Assembly (NCBI GenBank): GCA_034401795.1
Contig: CM067365.1
Location: 17,227,166 to 17,291,165 of the forward strand
DNA: 64,000 nt
DNA from: Chaetoderma sp. LZ-2023a
Lineage: Eukaryota > Mollusca > Caudofoveata > Chaetodermatida > Chaetodermatidae
Direction of reading: 5' to 3'
The translations under genes and the position numbers were made by a program. Below are positions 41,365 to 56,372 of the stretch, one piece after another. How positions within the stretch are numbered: position 1 is the stretch's first letter; the number at the start of each line of letters is the position of its first letter. The notes beneath the pieces were generated by a model. That model did no database searches and was not told where the DNA came from. It saw only the letters and a program-made list of their open reading frames with translations.

Positions 41365-44110
41365 ATTTAATGGATGACATTTGCTGTAATGGGTGACATT
41401 GAATGTAATGGGTGACATTGACGCCAGTGGGTGACATTGAATGTAATGGGTGACATTGACGCCAGTGGATGACATTTGCTGTAATGGGTGACATTGAATG
41501 TAATGGGTGACATGGACGCCAGTGGGTGACATTTGCTGTAATGTGTGACATTGAATGTAATGGGTGGCATTAGCTGTAATGGGTGACATTTGCTGTAATG
41601 GGTGACATTGAATCGAATGAGTGATATTGACTTTAATGGATGTCATTGACGCTAGTGGGTGACATTTGCTGTAATATGTGACATTGACTCTAATAGGTGA
41701 CATTGACTGTAATGGGTGACATTGACTGTAATGGGTGCCATTGATTGTAATTGGTGACATTGAGTCTAATGGGAAAAATTGACTCTAATGGGGGACATTG
41801 ACTCTAATGGGTGACATTTGCTGTAATGAGTGACATTTGCTGTAATGGGTGACATTGACTGTAATGGGTGACATTGACTGTAATGGGTGACATTGACTCT
41901 AATGGGTGACATTTACTGTAATGGGTGACATTGACTCTAGTGTGTGACATTTGCTCTAATGGGTGAGATTGACTCTAATGGGTGGCATTGACTCTATTGG
42001 GTGACATTGACTCTAATGGGTGACATTGACTCTAATGCGTAGCATTTGCTGTATTGGGTGACATTTGCTGTGGTGGGTGACATTGACTCTAATGTGTGAC
42101 ATGGACTCTAATGGGTGACATTGACTGTAATGGGTAACATTGACTGTAATGGGTGACATTGATTGTAATTGGTGACATTGACTCTAATGGGTAAAATTGA
42201 CTCTAATGGGTGGCATTGACTCTAATGGGTGACATTGACTCTAATGGGTGACATTTGCTGTAATGAGTGACATTTGCTGTAATGGGTGACATTGACTGTA
42301 ATGGGTGACATTGAATCGAATGGGTGATATTGAATGTATTGGGTGTCATTGACTCTAGTGGGTGACATTTACGGTAATGGATGACATTGACTCCAATGAG
42401 TAGCATTTGCTGTGATGGGTGACATTTGCTGTAATGGGTGATATTGACTGTAATTGGTGACGTTGACTCTAATGGATGACATTGACTCTAATGGGTGACA
42501 TTGAATGTAATGGGTGGCATTGACTGTAAGCGGTGACATTTGCTGTGATGGGTGACATTGACTCTAATGGGTGACATTGAATGTAATGGGTGGCATTGAC
42601 TGTAAGCGGTGACATTTGCTGTGATGGGTGACATTTGCTGTAATGGGTGACATTGACTCTAATGTGTGACATTGAATGTAATGTGTGACATTGACTGCAA
42701 TGTGTGACATTGACTCTAATGGGTGACATTAGCTCTAATGAGCGACATTGATTCTAATGGGTGACATTTGCTGTAATGGGTGCCATTGAATCGAATGGGG
42801 GATATTGACTGTAATGGGTGAAATTGAATGCAATGGTTGACATTGACTCTAATGGGTGACATTGACTCTAATGGGTGACATTGACTATAATGGGTGACAT
42901 TGACTCTAATGGGTGACAGTGAATGTAATGGGTGACATTGACTCTAATGAGTAGCATTTGCTGTGATGGGTGACATTTGCTGTAATGGGTGATATTGACT
43001 GTAATTGGTGACGTTGACTCTAATGGATGACATTGACTCTAATGGGCGACATTGAATGTAATGGGTGGCATTGACTGCAAGCGGTGACATTTGCTGTGAT
43101 GGGTGACATTTGCTGTAATGGGTGATATTGACTGTAATGGGTAACATTGACTGTAATTGGTGACATTGACTCTAATGGGTGACATTGACTCTAATGGGTG
43201 ACATTGAATGTAATGGGTGGCATTGACTGTAAGCGGTGACATTTGCTGTAATGGGTGACATTTGCGGTAATGGATGACATTGAATCGAATGGGTGATATT
43301 GACTGTATTGGGTGTCATTGACGATAGTGTGTGACATTTGCTGTAATGGGTGACATTGAATGTAATGGGTGACATTGACTCTAATGGGAGACATTTGCTG
43401 TAATGGGTGACGTTGAATCGAATGGGTGATATTAACTGTATTGGGTGTCATTGACGCTAGTGGGTGACATTTGCTGTAATGGGTGACATTGAATGTAATG
43501 AGTGACATTGAATCGAATGGGTGATATTGAATGTATTGGGTGTCATTGACTCCAGTGGGTGACATTTGCGGTAATGGGTGACATTGAATGTAATGGGTGA
43601 CATTGACTCGAATTTGTGACACTGACTCTAATGGGTGACATTTGCTCTATTGAGTGACATTTACTGGAATGGGTGACATTGAATCTAATGGGTGACATTG
43701 ACTCTAATAGGTGACATTGGCTCTAATGAGTGGCATTTGCTGTAATGGGTGACACTTGCTGTAATGGGTGACATTGACTGTAATGGGTGACATTGACTCT
43801 AATGGGTGACATTGACTATAATGGGTGACATTAACTCTAATGAGTGGCATTTGCTGTAATGGGTGACATTAACTGTAATGGGTGACATTGACTCTAATGG
43901 GTGACATTGACTATAATGGGTGACATTAACTGTAATGGGTGACATTGACTATAATGGGTGACATTGACTCTAATGAGTGGCATTTGCTGTAATGGCTGGC
44001 ACTGACTAAAATATGTGACATTGACTCTAATGGGTGACATTGACACTAATGGGTGACATTTACTGTAATGTGTGACATTGACTCTAATGAGTGACATTGA
44101 CTGTAATGAG
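41365..44110. repeat. 19-bp satellite (GGGTGACATTGACTCTAAT)n
   Basis: About 144 head-to-tail copies. Main variants are GACTCTAAT, GACTGTAAT, GAATGTAAT and TTGCTGTAAT, giving mosaic higher-order patterns. The His/Pro/Met frames on the minus strand are translations of the array. The right edge abuts GAGTGTATATACTAAATA, the point where composite repeat copy 1 has a single similar unit (GTGACACCCATTGACTGCAA, about 6,160). Confidence 0.93.
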
Positions 44111-45492
44111 TGTATATACTAAATAACCATCGAACTTCTTTTATCAAGTGGATTTAATTTCTACCAAAATCTAAAGGTAGATTGTTCAAATGAAGCTGAT
44201 TGGTCAACCTGTGTTGTGGCCATCTTGAATTTTGCACTATTTTAGAGACACGTTAAAAATCCTTTCTGAAACCGTTTGACTACCTGAAATGAAACTTAAG
44301 AAAGTTCATCTCGTGCAAGGCCTAAACCAAGTTTGCCCAAGAGAAACTGATTTGTCAATTCGTCTGACGGCCATCTGGGACAACCTAAGGTTTTTTTGGG
44401 TTATTTGTGCAAAAGATTACATTTGCTCGAGAACGGCTTAACGGACTGGGCCGAAACTTAAGGAAATCTGATTAGGGACTAAGCGTGATTAAAGTTTTTA
44501 AAAAGATGTTGATGCATAAATAACATCGCTACCCTGGACCAATGAAATTGGTCATATTGGATTCCTATGGCTAAGATTGCTTTATATAAGTTTATAGGTA
44601 TGGCGGTGTCAAATTTTGCACCTGACAAAATATAATTGAAATTGTCGGCTGAACTATTTGGCAGATATTTTGAATTGTTTCCCGTCACCAAAACTCATAT
44701 AAGAAAACAATGGGAATCTTAAATGACTTCTCAATAACCACCAGATGGATTTCACTGAAACTTTGCAGAAAGCATCATTGGGACATAAAGATGCAAAATT
44801 GTGAAAATGAAACCGAGTGATCAATTGGTCGGGAGCCATCTCGAATTATCTCCCACCAAAACTACTATAGGAACAGATTAGGAAGCTAGCTTTAAACGAC
44901 TTCTTGTCATGAACAACTGGGCCATTCTCAAATAAATTTGTCAGGAAGCAATGCCTTGGCGGATAGAGATCCAAGATTATTTAAATGAAGCTGATTGATT
45001 GATTTGGGTGACGGCTCTCTTGGATTTTGTGCTATTAAAAAAAGCCCAACGTATTCAGAAATGTTATCTTTTCAGCAGCCATCATGAATTCCCAGGACCG
45101 CTCAGGAAATTGTTTAAAATATTGCTCCTAAGATGCCCGGATATAAGATGTAATTCTAAAGCTTACATTTCTGTGCCAGAACTGTTTAATTTCTTGCATA
45201 CTATCTATAGGGCTCCCCACGTATAACCTGTCTCTATTTGAAATGCCAATGTCCCAGGTAAGCGATACAGACCCACCCATTGAGAATCTTGTTAGATAAA
45301 TATTGATATTGTGAAAAATCTGATCTAAAAAATCTTACAGAGTTTCTACGCGTGTGTGAGTTTCTCGTGTATCATTAGATCTCTCCACTTTAGTAATCCA
45401 TCCTATGACGTCATAATCAACTACGCGACGTGTAGAATGATACCATAATGAATGACGTACAAATTATATGTCTTTACTATTTAATAAATATT

Positions 45493-45523
45493 CTGTTGAA
45501 TATATTGAAACTAATTTGACTGC
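45493..45523. repeat. H1 left half-arm
   Basis: CTGTTGAATATATTGAAACT then AATTTGACTGCC; no complementary right arm follows. The outer arm (ACAAATTATATGTCTTTACT) precedes it. Confidence 0.7.
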
Positions 45524-45854
45524 CGCACTGAGTGTCATCGACCACCACGGATGTAGCTGTATTCTTATCGGTCGTTATCATTGAAAGATTGATTATAATG
45601 AGAGATAGATCGCATTATGAATAGCGTAGAACTGGATAGACAACACAAAGAGCCTGAGACAATGTACCATACCTGATAATGCTGTATTGTGAGATTACTT
45701 TTGAAAACAAACACATATGAGATTTTCCCATTATTTTGTGGATATCAAAGATGAACCCAATTGTAAGATGCATAGTATGGAATACTTAATCGCTATGCTT
45801 TATATATGATAACTATTTATACATGTCTTTGTTAAATCAAATCGTAGCTCCCAG

Positions 45855-45955
45855 AACAACTACAGCGGTGGTAGAACGACTACAGCGGTGATAGAACAAC
45901 CGCAGCCGTGGTAAAACAAGTGCATCGGTGATAGAGCAACTATAACGATGGTATT
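45855..45955. repeat. Short 20-bp array (five units)
   Basis: Units of GAACAACTACAGCGGTGGTA type, the same motif as the ~41-unit array at 7,059-7,905. Confidence 0.85.
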
Positions 45956-46019
45956 AAACACATTTAAGCTGGGATTGGAAGGAATACATCCGCGATAATA
46001 TCGAGACGAAATCGACGAG

Positions 46020-47125
46020 AAGAGTGGTTTCGATTTCCCTGATTCACATTCGTTAGTGACTGGCCTATACCACGCTGATTATCATTGTTAAACGGCTTTC
46101 GGGGAATAGAACTGTTTGCAGTTTCGAAAAGCTTGAATTCTCCAAGACAGGCAGGTACCAATTCATAAGTATTTTCACGCATACAGTTGAAACACATAAC
46201 TTTAAATTTCACAGACTCGTCGTCTAATGTATACCTTCTATGCAGTCCATATTTCCTGTACCAATTCTAGTCCTGGGGCATATGTAGTAATTTTGGGGCA
46301 TGTTGGATATTTTTGAAAATTTCTCTTGCCAAGTATTTTTAGAATCAGACAAGCATACTGATTAAGAAAAATGTTGGTGCCAATTTTTTAAAAGCATCTT
46401 TAAGCATGTTTTTTCATCCAAACTGGATGGAATCCATATTTTCGAATATTTTTGCACAGCGAATTGGACGAGGATGTGGATGTGGCATAGGTCCATGGAA
46501 TATATGTGAAATGAAACATTAAAAATCTGTTGTGAACTTGGATGATTAAAAATTATTACGCTTAGGATAATATTAACTCTTTACTGGCCACACACGACAA
46601 GGGGGATAACTCTTGGTCACAAAAATAACTTCCTACAGCCCCAAAGAAAAGGGTATGTTTAGAAACTCTTCTCGGATATGACTGACTCTTTACAGCGCCA
46701 CCCATATTGTGAAAGGCATTTAAAATACATTTTTCATTCCTATTTAATTGGTAATTTATAAATCACAGAGTTATCTCCCTTGGTCATATGACCAGTAAAG
46801 GGTTAACGAAATACAACATATTTAAACGTTCTACATATGGCATAGACTGATTACCTGTAGTCTAACAGAAAGGCGAACATGACAAAAATAAGCTTTGCAG
46901 CGATTCGTTTAAATTCAGATTCCTTATAGTTAAATTATCATATGTATATGCCATCGTATCGATTAGTAATTTGACTAGAAAATGCGTCTTTATTGGATGA
47001 ATGCTGGCCTGACACACTAAGCCACCTGAATGTTCAAATGCCAGTTACAAACAATGGCCATGGATCCTATTACACGCAATGCACACGGGATCTGTGTTCG
47101 AGACATGTGAAATTACTTAGACATC
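46020..47125. other. Non-coding spacer before the satellite
   Basis: No gene is recognised. The 46,993 Met-initiated frame has about 45 non-repeat codons before it enters the 45-bp array, with no signal peptide or domain visible. Confidence 0.4.
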
Positions 47126-47130
47126 TGAAT

Positions 47131-50100
47131 ACACATAATGCAGGAGCATATGCTCACTTATATGTGAGTCTCATTACACATAATACAGGAGCAAACGCTC
47201 ACTTATATGTGAGTCTCATTACACATAATGCAGGAGTATATGCTCACTTATATGTGAGTCTCATTACACATAATACAGGAGCAAACACTCACTTATATGT
47301 GAGTCTCATTACACATAATGCAGGAGTATATGCTCACTTATATGTGAGTCTCATTACACATAATACAGGAGCAAACACTCACTTATATGTGAGTCTCATT
47401 ACACATAATACAGGAGCAAACGCTCACTTATATGTGAGTCTCATTACACATAATGCAGGAGTATATGCTCACTTATATGTGAGTCTCATTACACATAATA
47501 CAGGAGCAAACACTCACTTATATGTGAGTCTCATTACACATAATGCAGGAGTATATGCTCACTTATATGTGAGTCTCATTACACATAATACAGGAGCAAA
47601 CACTCACTTATAAGTGAGTCTCATTACACATAATGCAGGAGTATATGCTCACTTATATGTGAGTCTCATTACACATAATACAGGAGCAAACACTCACTTA
47701 TATGTGAGTCTCATTACACATAATGCAGGAGCAAACACTCACTTATATGTGAGTCTCATTACACATAATGCAGGAGTATATGCTCACTTATATGTGAGTC
47801 TCATTACACATAATGCAGGAGTATATGCTCACTTATATGTGAGTCTCATTACACATAATGCAGGAGTATATGCTCACTTATATGTGAGTCTCATTACACA
47901 TAATTCAGGAGCAAACACTCACTTATATGTGAGTCTCATTACACATAATGCAGGAGTATATGCTCACTTATATGTGAGTCTCATTACACATAATGCAGGA
48001 GCAAACGCTCACTTATATGTGAGTCTCTTTACACATAATACAGGAGCAAACACTCACTTATAAGTGAGTCTCATTACACATAATGCAGGAGCAAACGCTC
48101 ACTTATATGTGAGTCTCTTTACACATAATACAGGAGCAAACACTCACTTATAAGTGAGTCTCATTACACATAATGCAGGAGTAAACGCTCACTTATAAGT
48201 GAGTCTCATTACACATAATGCAGGAGCAAACACTCACTTATATGTGAGTCTCATTACACATAATGCAGGAGTATATGCTCACTTATAAGTGAGTCTCATT
48301 ACACATAATGCAGGAGCAAACGCTCACTTATATGTGAGTCTCATTACACATAATACAGGAGCAAACACTCACTTATATGTGAGTCTCATTACACATAATA
48401 CATGAGCAAACGCTCACTTATAAGTGAGTCTCATTACACATAATGCAGGAGTATATGCTCACTTATAAGTGAGTCTCATTACACATAATGCAGGAGTAAA
48501 CGCTCACTTATATGTGAGTCTCATTACACATAATGCAGGAGTAAACGCTCACTTATAAGTGAGTCTCATTACACATAATGCAGGAGTAAACGCTCACTTA
48601 TATGTGAGTCTCATTACACATAATGCAGGAGTAAACGCTCACTTATATGTGAGTCTCATTACACATAATGCAGGAGTATATGCTCACTTATATGTGAGTC
48701 TCATTACACATAATGCAGGAGTATATGCTCACTTATAAGTGAGTCTCATTACACATAATGCAGGAGTAAACGCTCACTTATATGTGAGTCTCATTACACA
48801 TAATGCAGGAGTATATGCTCACTTATAAGTGAGTCTCATTACACATAATGCAGGAGTAAACGCTCACTTATATGTGAGTCTCATTACACATAATACAGGA
48901 GCAAACACTCACTTATATGTGAGTCTCATTACACATAATACAGGAGCAAACGCTCACTTATATGTGAGTCTCATTACACATAATGCAGGAGTAAACGCTC
49001 ACTTATATGTGAGTCTCATTACACATAATGCAGGAGTATATGCTCACTTATAAGTGAGTCTCATTACACATAATGCAGGAGTAAACGCTCACTTATATGT
49101 GAGTCTCATTACACATAATACAGGAGCAAACACTCACTTATAAGTGAGTCTCATTACACATAATGCAGGAGTATATGCTCACTTATAAGTGAGTCTCATT
49201 ACACATAATGCAGGAGTAAACGCTCACTTATAAGTGAGTCTCATTACACATAATGCAGGAGTAAACGCTCACTTATATGTGAGTCTCATTACACATAATA
49301 CAGGAGCAAACACTCACTTATATGTGAGTCTCATTACACATAATGCAGGAGTAAACGCTCACTTATATGTGAGTCTCATTACACATAATGCAGGAGTATA
49401 TGCTCACTTATATGGGAGTCTCATTACACATAATGCAGGAGCAAACGCTCACTTATATGTGAGTCTCATTACACATAATGCAGGAGCAAACACTCACTTA
49501 TATATGAGTCTCATTACACATAATGCAGGAGCAAACACTCACTTATATGTGAGTCTCATTACACATAATGCAGGAGTAAACGCTCACTTATATGTGAGTC
49601 TCATTACACATAATACAGGAGCAAACACTCACTTATATATGAGTCTCATTACACATAATGCAGGAGCAAACACTCACTTATATGTGAGTCTCATTACACA
49701 TAATGCAGGAGTATATGCTCACTTATATGTGAGTCTCATTACACATAATGCAGGAGTAAACGCTCACTTATATGTGAGTCTCATTACACATAATACAGGA
49801 GCAAACACTCACTTATATGTGAGTCTCATTACACATAATGCAGGAGCAAACACTCACTTATATGTGAGTCTCATTACACATAATGCAGGAGTATATGCTC
49901 ACTTATATGTGAGTCGCATTACACATAATTCAGGAGTATATGCTCACTTATATGTGAGTCGCATTACACATAATGCAGGCGCATATGCTCACTTATATGT
50001 GAGTCTCATTACACATAATGCAGGAGCAAACACTCACTTATATGTGAGTCTCATTACACATAATACAGGAGCAAACACTCACTTATATGTGAGTCTCATT

Positions 50101-53100
50101 ACACATAATACAGGAGCAAACACTCACTTATATGTGAGTCTCATTACACATAATGCAGGAGTATATGCTCACTTATATGTGAGTCTCATTACACATAATG
50201 CAGGAGCAAACGCTCACTTATATGTGAGTCTCATTACACATAATACAGGAGCAAACACTCACTTATATGTGAGTCTCATTACACATAATGCAGGAGTATA
50301 TGCTCACTTATATGTGAGTCTCATTACACATAATACAGGAGCAAACACTCACTTATATGTGAGTCTCATTACACATAATACAGGAGCAAACGCTCACTTA
50401 TATGTGAGTCTCATTACACATAATACAGGAGCAAACGCTCACTTATATGTGAGTCTCATTACACATAATACAGGAGTAAACGCTCACTTATATGTGAGTC
50501 TCATTACACATAATACAGGAGCAAACACTCACTTATATGTGAGTCTCATTACACATAATGCAGGAGTATATGCTCACTTATATGTGAGTCTCATTACACA
50601 TAATACAGGAGCAAACGCTCACTTATATGTGAGTCTCATTACACATAATACAGGAGTAAACACTCACTTATATGTGAGTCTCATTACACATAATACAGGA
50701 GCAAACACTCACTTATATGTGAGTCTCATTACACATAATGCAGGAGCAAACACTCACTTATATGTGAGTCTCATTACACATAATGCAGGAGTATATGCTC
50801 ACTTATATGTGAGTCGCATTACACATAATTCAGGAGTATATGCTCACTTATATGTGAGTCGCATTACACATAATGCAGGCGCATATGCTCACTTATATGT
50901 GAGTCTCATTACACATAATGCAGGAGCAAACACTCACTTATATGTGAGTCTCATTACACATAATACAGGAGCAAACACTCACTTATATGTGAGTCTCATT
51001 ACACATAATACAGGAGCAAACACTCACTTATATGTGAGTCTCATTACACATAATGCAGGAGTATATGCTCACTTATATGTGAGTCTCATTACACATAATG
51101 CAGGAGCAAACGCTCACTTATATGTGAGTCTCATTACACATAATACAGGAGCAAACACTCACTTATATGTGAGTCTCATTACACATAATGCAGGAGTATA
51201 TGCTCACTTATATGTGAGTCTCATTACACATAATACAGGAGCAAACACTCACTTATATGTGAGTCTCATTACACATAATACAGGAGCAAACGCTCACTTA
51301 TATGTGAGTCTCATTACACATAATACAGGAGCAAACGCTCACTTATATGTGAGTCTCATTACACATAATACAGGAGTAAACGCTCACTTATATGTGAGTC
51401 TCATTACACATAATACAGGAGCAAACACTCACTTATATGTGAGTCTCATTACACATAATGCAGGAGTATATGCTCACTTATATGTGAGTCTCATTACACA
51501 TTATACAGGAGCAAACGCTCACTTATATGTGAGTCTCATTACACATAATACAGGAGTAAACACTCACTTATATGTGAGTCTCATTACACATAATACAGGA
51601 GCAAACACTCACTTATATGTGAGTCTCATTACACATAATGCAGGAGTATATGCTCACTTATATGTGAGTCGCATTACACATAATTCAGGAGTATATGCTC
51701 ACTTATATGTGAGTCGCATTACACATAATGCAGGCGCATATGCTCACTTATATGTGAGTCTCATTACACATAATGCAGGAGTATATGCTCACTTATATGG
51801 GAGTCTTATTACACATAATGCAGGAGCAAACGCTCACTTATATGTGAGTCTCATTACACATAATTCAGGAGCAAACGCTCACTTATATGTGAGTCTCATT
51901 ACACATAATGCAGGAGTATATGCTCACTTATATGTGAGTCTCATTACACATAATGCAGGAGCAAACGCTCACTTATATGTGAGTCTCATTACACATAATG
52001 CAGGAGTATATGCTCACTTATATGTGAGTCTCATTACACATAATGCAGGAGCAAACGCTCACTTATATGTGAGTCTCTTTACACATAATGCAGGAGCAAA
52101 CGCTCACTTATATGTGAGTCTCATTACACATAATACAGGAGCAAACGCTCACTTATATGTGAGTCGCATTACACATAATGCAGGAGCAAACGATCACTTA
52201 TATGTGAGTCTCATTACACATAATGCAGGAGCAAACGCTCACTTATATGTGAGTCTCATTACACATAATACAGGAGCAAACGCTCACTTATATGTGAGTC
52301 TCATTACACATAATGCAGGAGTAAACGCTCACTTATATGTGAGTCTCATTACACATAATGCAGGAGTAAACGCTCACTTATATGTGAGTCTCATTACACA
52401 TAATTCAGGAGCAAACGCTCACTTATATGTGAGTCTCATTACACATAATACAGGAGCAAACGCTCACTTATATGTGAGTCGCATTACACATAATGCAGGA
52501 GCAAACGATCACTTATATGTGAGTCTCATTACACATAATGCAGGAGTATATGCTCACTTATATGTGAGTCTCATTACACATAATGCAGGAGCAAACGCTC
52601 ACTTATATGTGAGTCTCATTACACATAATGCAGGAGTAAACGCTCACTTATATGTGAGTCTCATTACACATAATTCAGGAGCAAACGCTCACTTATATGT
52701 GAGTCTCATTACACATAATGCAGGCGCATATGCTCACTTATATGTGAGTCTCATTACACATAATGCAGGAGTATATGCTCACTTATATGGGAGTCTTATT
52801 ACACATAATGCAGGAGCAAACGCTCACTTATATGTGAGTCTCATTACACATAATTCAGGAGCAAACGCTCACTTATATGTGAGTCTCATTACACATAATG
52901 CAGGAGTATATGCTCACTTATATGTGAGTCTCATTACACATAATGCAGGAGCAAACGCTCACTTATATGTGAGTCTCATTACACATAATGCAGGAGTATA
53001 TGCTCACTTATATGTGAGTCTCATTACACATAATGCAGGAGCAAACGCTCACTTATATGTGAGTCTCTTTACACATAATGCAGGAGCAAACGCTCACTTA

Positions 53101-55813
53101 TATGTGAGTCTCATTACACATAATACAGGAGCAAACGCTCACTTATATGTGAGTCGCATTACACATAATGCAGGAGCAAACGATCACTTATATGTGAGTC
53201 TCATTACACATAATGCAGGAGCAAACGCTCACTTATATGTGAGTCTCATTACACATAATACAGGAGCAAACGCTCACTTATATGTGAGTCTCATTACACA
53301 TAATGCAGGAGTAAACGCTCACTTATATGTGAGTCACATTACACATAGTGCAGGAGCAAACACTCACTTATATGTGAGTCTCATTACACATAATGCAGGA
53401 GCAAACGCTCACTTATATGTGAGTCTCATTACACATAATACAGGAGCAAACGCTCACTTATATGTGAGTCTCATTACACATAATGCAGGAGCAAACGCTC
53501 ACTTATATGTGAGTCTCATTACACATAATACAGGAGTAAACGCTCACTTATATGTGAGTCTCATTACACATAATGCAGGAGCAAACGCTCACTTATATGT
53601 GAGTCTCATTACACATAATGCAGGAGCAAACGCTCACTTATATGTGAGTCTCATTACACATAATGCAGGAGTAAACGCTCACTTATATGTGAGTCTCATT
53701 ACACATAATGCAGGAGTAAACGCTCACTTATATGTGAGTCTCATTACACATAATGCAGGAGCAAACGCTCACTTATATGTGAGTCTCATTACACATAATG
53801 CAGGAGCAAACGCTCACTTATATGTGAGTCTCATTACACATAATGCAGGAGCAAACGCTCACTTATATGTGAGTCTCATTACACATAATGCAGGAGCAAA
53901 CGCTCACTTATATGTGAGTCTCATTACACATAATGCAGGAGCAAACGCTCACTTATATGTGAGTCTCATTACACATAATGCAGGAGTATATGCTCACTTA
54001 TATGTGAGTCTCTTTACACATAATGCAGGAGCAAACGCTCACTTATATGTGAGTCTCATTACACATAATGCAGGAGTATATGCTCACTTATATGTGAGTC
54101 TCATTACACATAATGCAGGAGCAAACGCTCACTTATATGTGAGTCTCATTAAACATAATGCAGGAGTATATGTTCACTTATATGCGAGTCTCTTTACACA
54201 TAATACAGGAGTAAACGCTCACTTATATGTGAGTCTCATTAAACATAATGCAGGAGTAAACGCTCACTTATATGCGAGTCTCTTTACACATAATACAGGA
54301 GTAAACGCTCACTTATATGTGAGTCTCATTAAACATAATGCAGGAGTAAACGCTCACTTATATGTGAGTCTCATTACACATAGTGCAGGAGTAAACGCTC
54401 ACTTATATGTGAGTCTCATTACACATAGTGCAGGAGTAAACGCTCACTTATATGTGAGTCTCTTTACACATAATGCAGGAGCAAACGCCCACTTATATGT
54501 GAGTCTCATTACACATAACGCAGGAGTAAACGCTCACTTATATGTGAGTCTCATTACACATAGTGCAGGAGCAAACGCTCACTTATATGTGAGTCGCATT
54601 ACACATAATGCAGGAGCAAACGCTCACTTATATGTGAGTCTCATTACACATAATACATGAGCAAACGCTCAATTATATGTGAGTCTCATTACACATAATG
54701 GAGGACTATATGCTCACTTATATGTGAGTCTCATTACACATAATGCAGGAGTATATGCACACTTATATGTGAGTCTCATTACACATAATGCAGGAGTAAA
54801 CGCTCACTTATAAGTGAGTCTCATTACACATAATGCAGGAGTAAACGCTCACTTATATGTGAGTCTCATTACACATAATGCAGGAGTAAACGCTCACTTA
54901 TAAGTGAGTCTCATTACACATAGTGCAGGAGCATACGCTCACTTATATGTGAGTCTCTTTACACATAGTGCAGGAGTAAATTCTCACTTATATGTGAGTC
55001 TCTTTACACATAATTCAGGAGCAAACGCTCACTTATATGTGAGTCTCATTACACATAATGTAGGCGCAAACGCTCACTTATATGTGAGTCTCATTACACA
55101 TAATGCAGGAGTAAACGCTCACTTATATGTGAGTCTCATTACACATAATGCAGGAGTATATGCTCACTTATATGTGAGTCTCATTACACATAATGCAGGA
55201 GTATATGCTCACTTATATGTGAGTCTCATTAAACATAATGCAGGAGTATATGCACACTTATATGTGAGTCTCATTACACATAATGCAGGAGCAAACGCTC
55301 ACTTATATGTGAGTCTCATTAAACATAATGCAGGAGTAAACGCTCACTTATATGTGAGTCTCATTAAACATAATGCAGGAGTATATGCACACTTATATGT
55401 GAGTCTCATTACACATAATGCAGGAGTAAACGCTCACTTATAAGTGAGTCTCATTACACATAGTGCAGGAGCATACGCTCACTTATATGTGAGTCTCTTT
55501 ACACATAGTGCAGGAGTAAACGCTCACTTATATGTGAGTCTCATTACACATAATGCAGGAGCAAACGCTCACTTATATGTGAATATCATTACACATAATA
55601 CAGGAGCAAACGCTCACTTATATGTGAGTCTCATTACACACAATGAAGGAGCAAACGCTCACTTATATGTGAGTCTCATTACACATAATACAGGAGTATA
55701 TGCTCACTTATATGTGAGTCTCATTACACATAATGCAGGAGTATATGCTCACTTATATGTGAGTCTCATTACACATAATGCAGGAGTATATGCTCACTTA
55801 TATGTGAGTCTCG
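47131..55813. repeat. 45-bp satellite array, about 193 units
   Basis: The monomer is TATGTGAGTCTCATTACACA + TAATGCAGGAGTATATGCTC + ACTTA. Variable sites are few and shared: GTATAT / GCAAAC / GTAAAC, AATGCAGG / AATACAGG, GCTCAC / ACTCAC and TATATG / TATAAG. As 45 is divisible by three, one frame stays open for long stretches as a 15-residue repeat (VSLITHNAGVYAHLY type), up to 1,808 codons. Higher-order duplications are present: 49,801-50,700 recurs at 50,701-51,600 with one base change seen, and about 51,770-52,330 recurs 990 bp later. There is an internal palindrome at each CTCAC-TTATAT-GTGAG. Confidence 0.97.
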
Positions 55814-56370
55814 CACAAAACACTAATTTAATGTATCTGTCTGTACACATATCTTATAACACTTAAAAGGCGAAATACGGGTTCTCAATTTTTTGAGTCT
55901 TACGATTGTCTGAATTACTTGAACTGAATTATGCGAACATTGAAACTTTTTACACGCAGTCGTTCTAATAATGTTTCTGTCTAAAAATGTATTTTTGTGA
56001 TTGTCGAGTAAAGTATCAGGTTCTGCCAACGCCTTATAAACACAGTACAAGAATCTTTTCTAAGAATCATTCTGTGACAAAATAAAAGGCATTGATATAT
56101 GAACGCCCTATTTACACAGCGGCAGTATTAAACAGTTCTTCACTCATTTGAAGCGCAAACTATTTTGACATTTTATATCTCCTTGTACCTCTAGTAAATC
56201 TAGTTCAGAACTTAAATATGAAGCTTGTGCGTTACAACTGCATAGCATAATGATTAGAGTACTTCTATCTTGACCATACTAATCACAGATAATGCCTTTG
56301 GTATTGCATTCATTATGCCTATTCAATGTACCACACATTAACACTTTGTGCAACAGTTACTCAAACTCGT
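55814..56370. other. Spacer between satellite and second zinc/nuclease-like gene
   Basis: No gene recognised. ACACATATCTTA (55,845-55,856) has an exact inverted copy at 61,295-61,306 beyond the other end of the gene cluster; these could be worn element ends, but the match is short. Confidence 0.35.
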
Positions 56371-56372
56371 CC

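Larger units (their letters stand above)
44111..46015. repeat. Composite repeat, copy 2, second block
   Basis: Matches 6,185-6,250 at its start, 6,530-6,990 at 45,240-45,840, and 7,900-7,960 at its end. In between, 44,160-45,010 holds four or five diverged ~175-bp units (GAAACTTAAGAAAG..., GAAGCTGATTGGTCAA...). An H1 left arm interrupts it at 45,493-45,523. TGACGTCA lies at 45,406-45,413. Confidence 0.68.

Noticed and set aside
41270-44097. Multiple His/Pro/Met minus-strand repeat proteins
   Set aside because: They are translations of the 19-bp satellite in several frames, with no stable frame since 19 is not a multiple of three.
47131-55813. CRISPR-like regular array
   Set aside because: Units are directly tandem with no unique spacers, and the context is a eukaryotic genome; it is a satellite.
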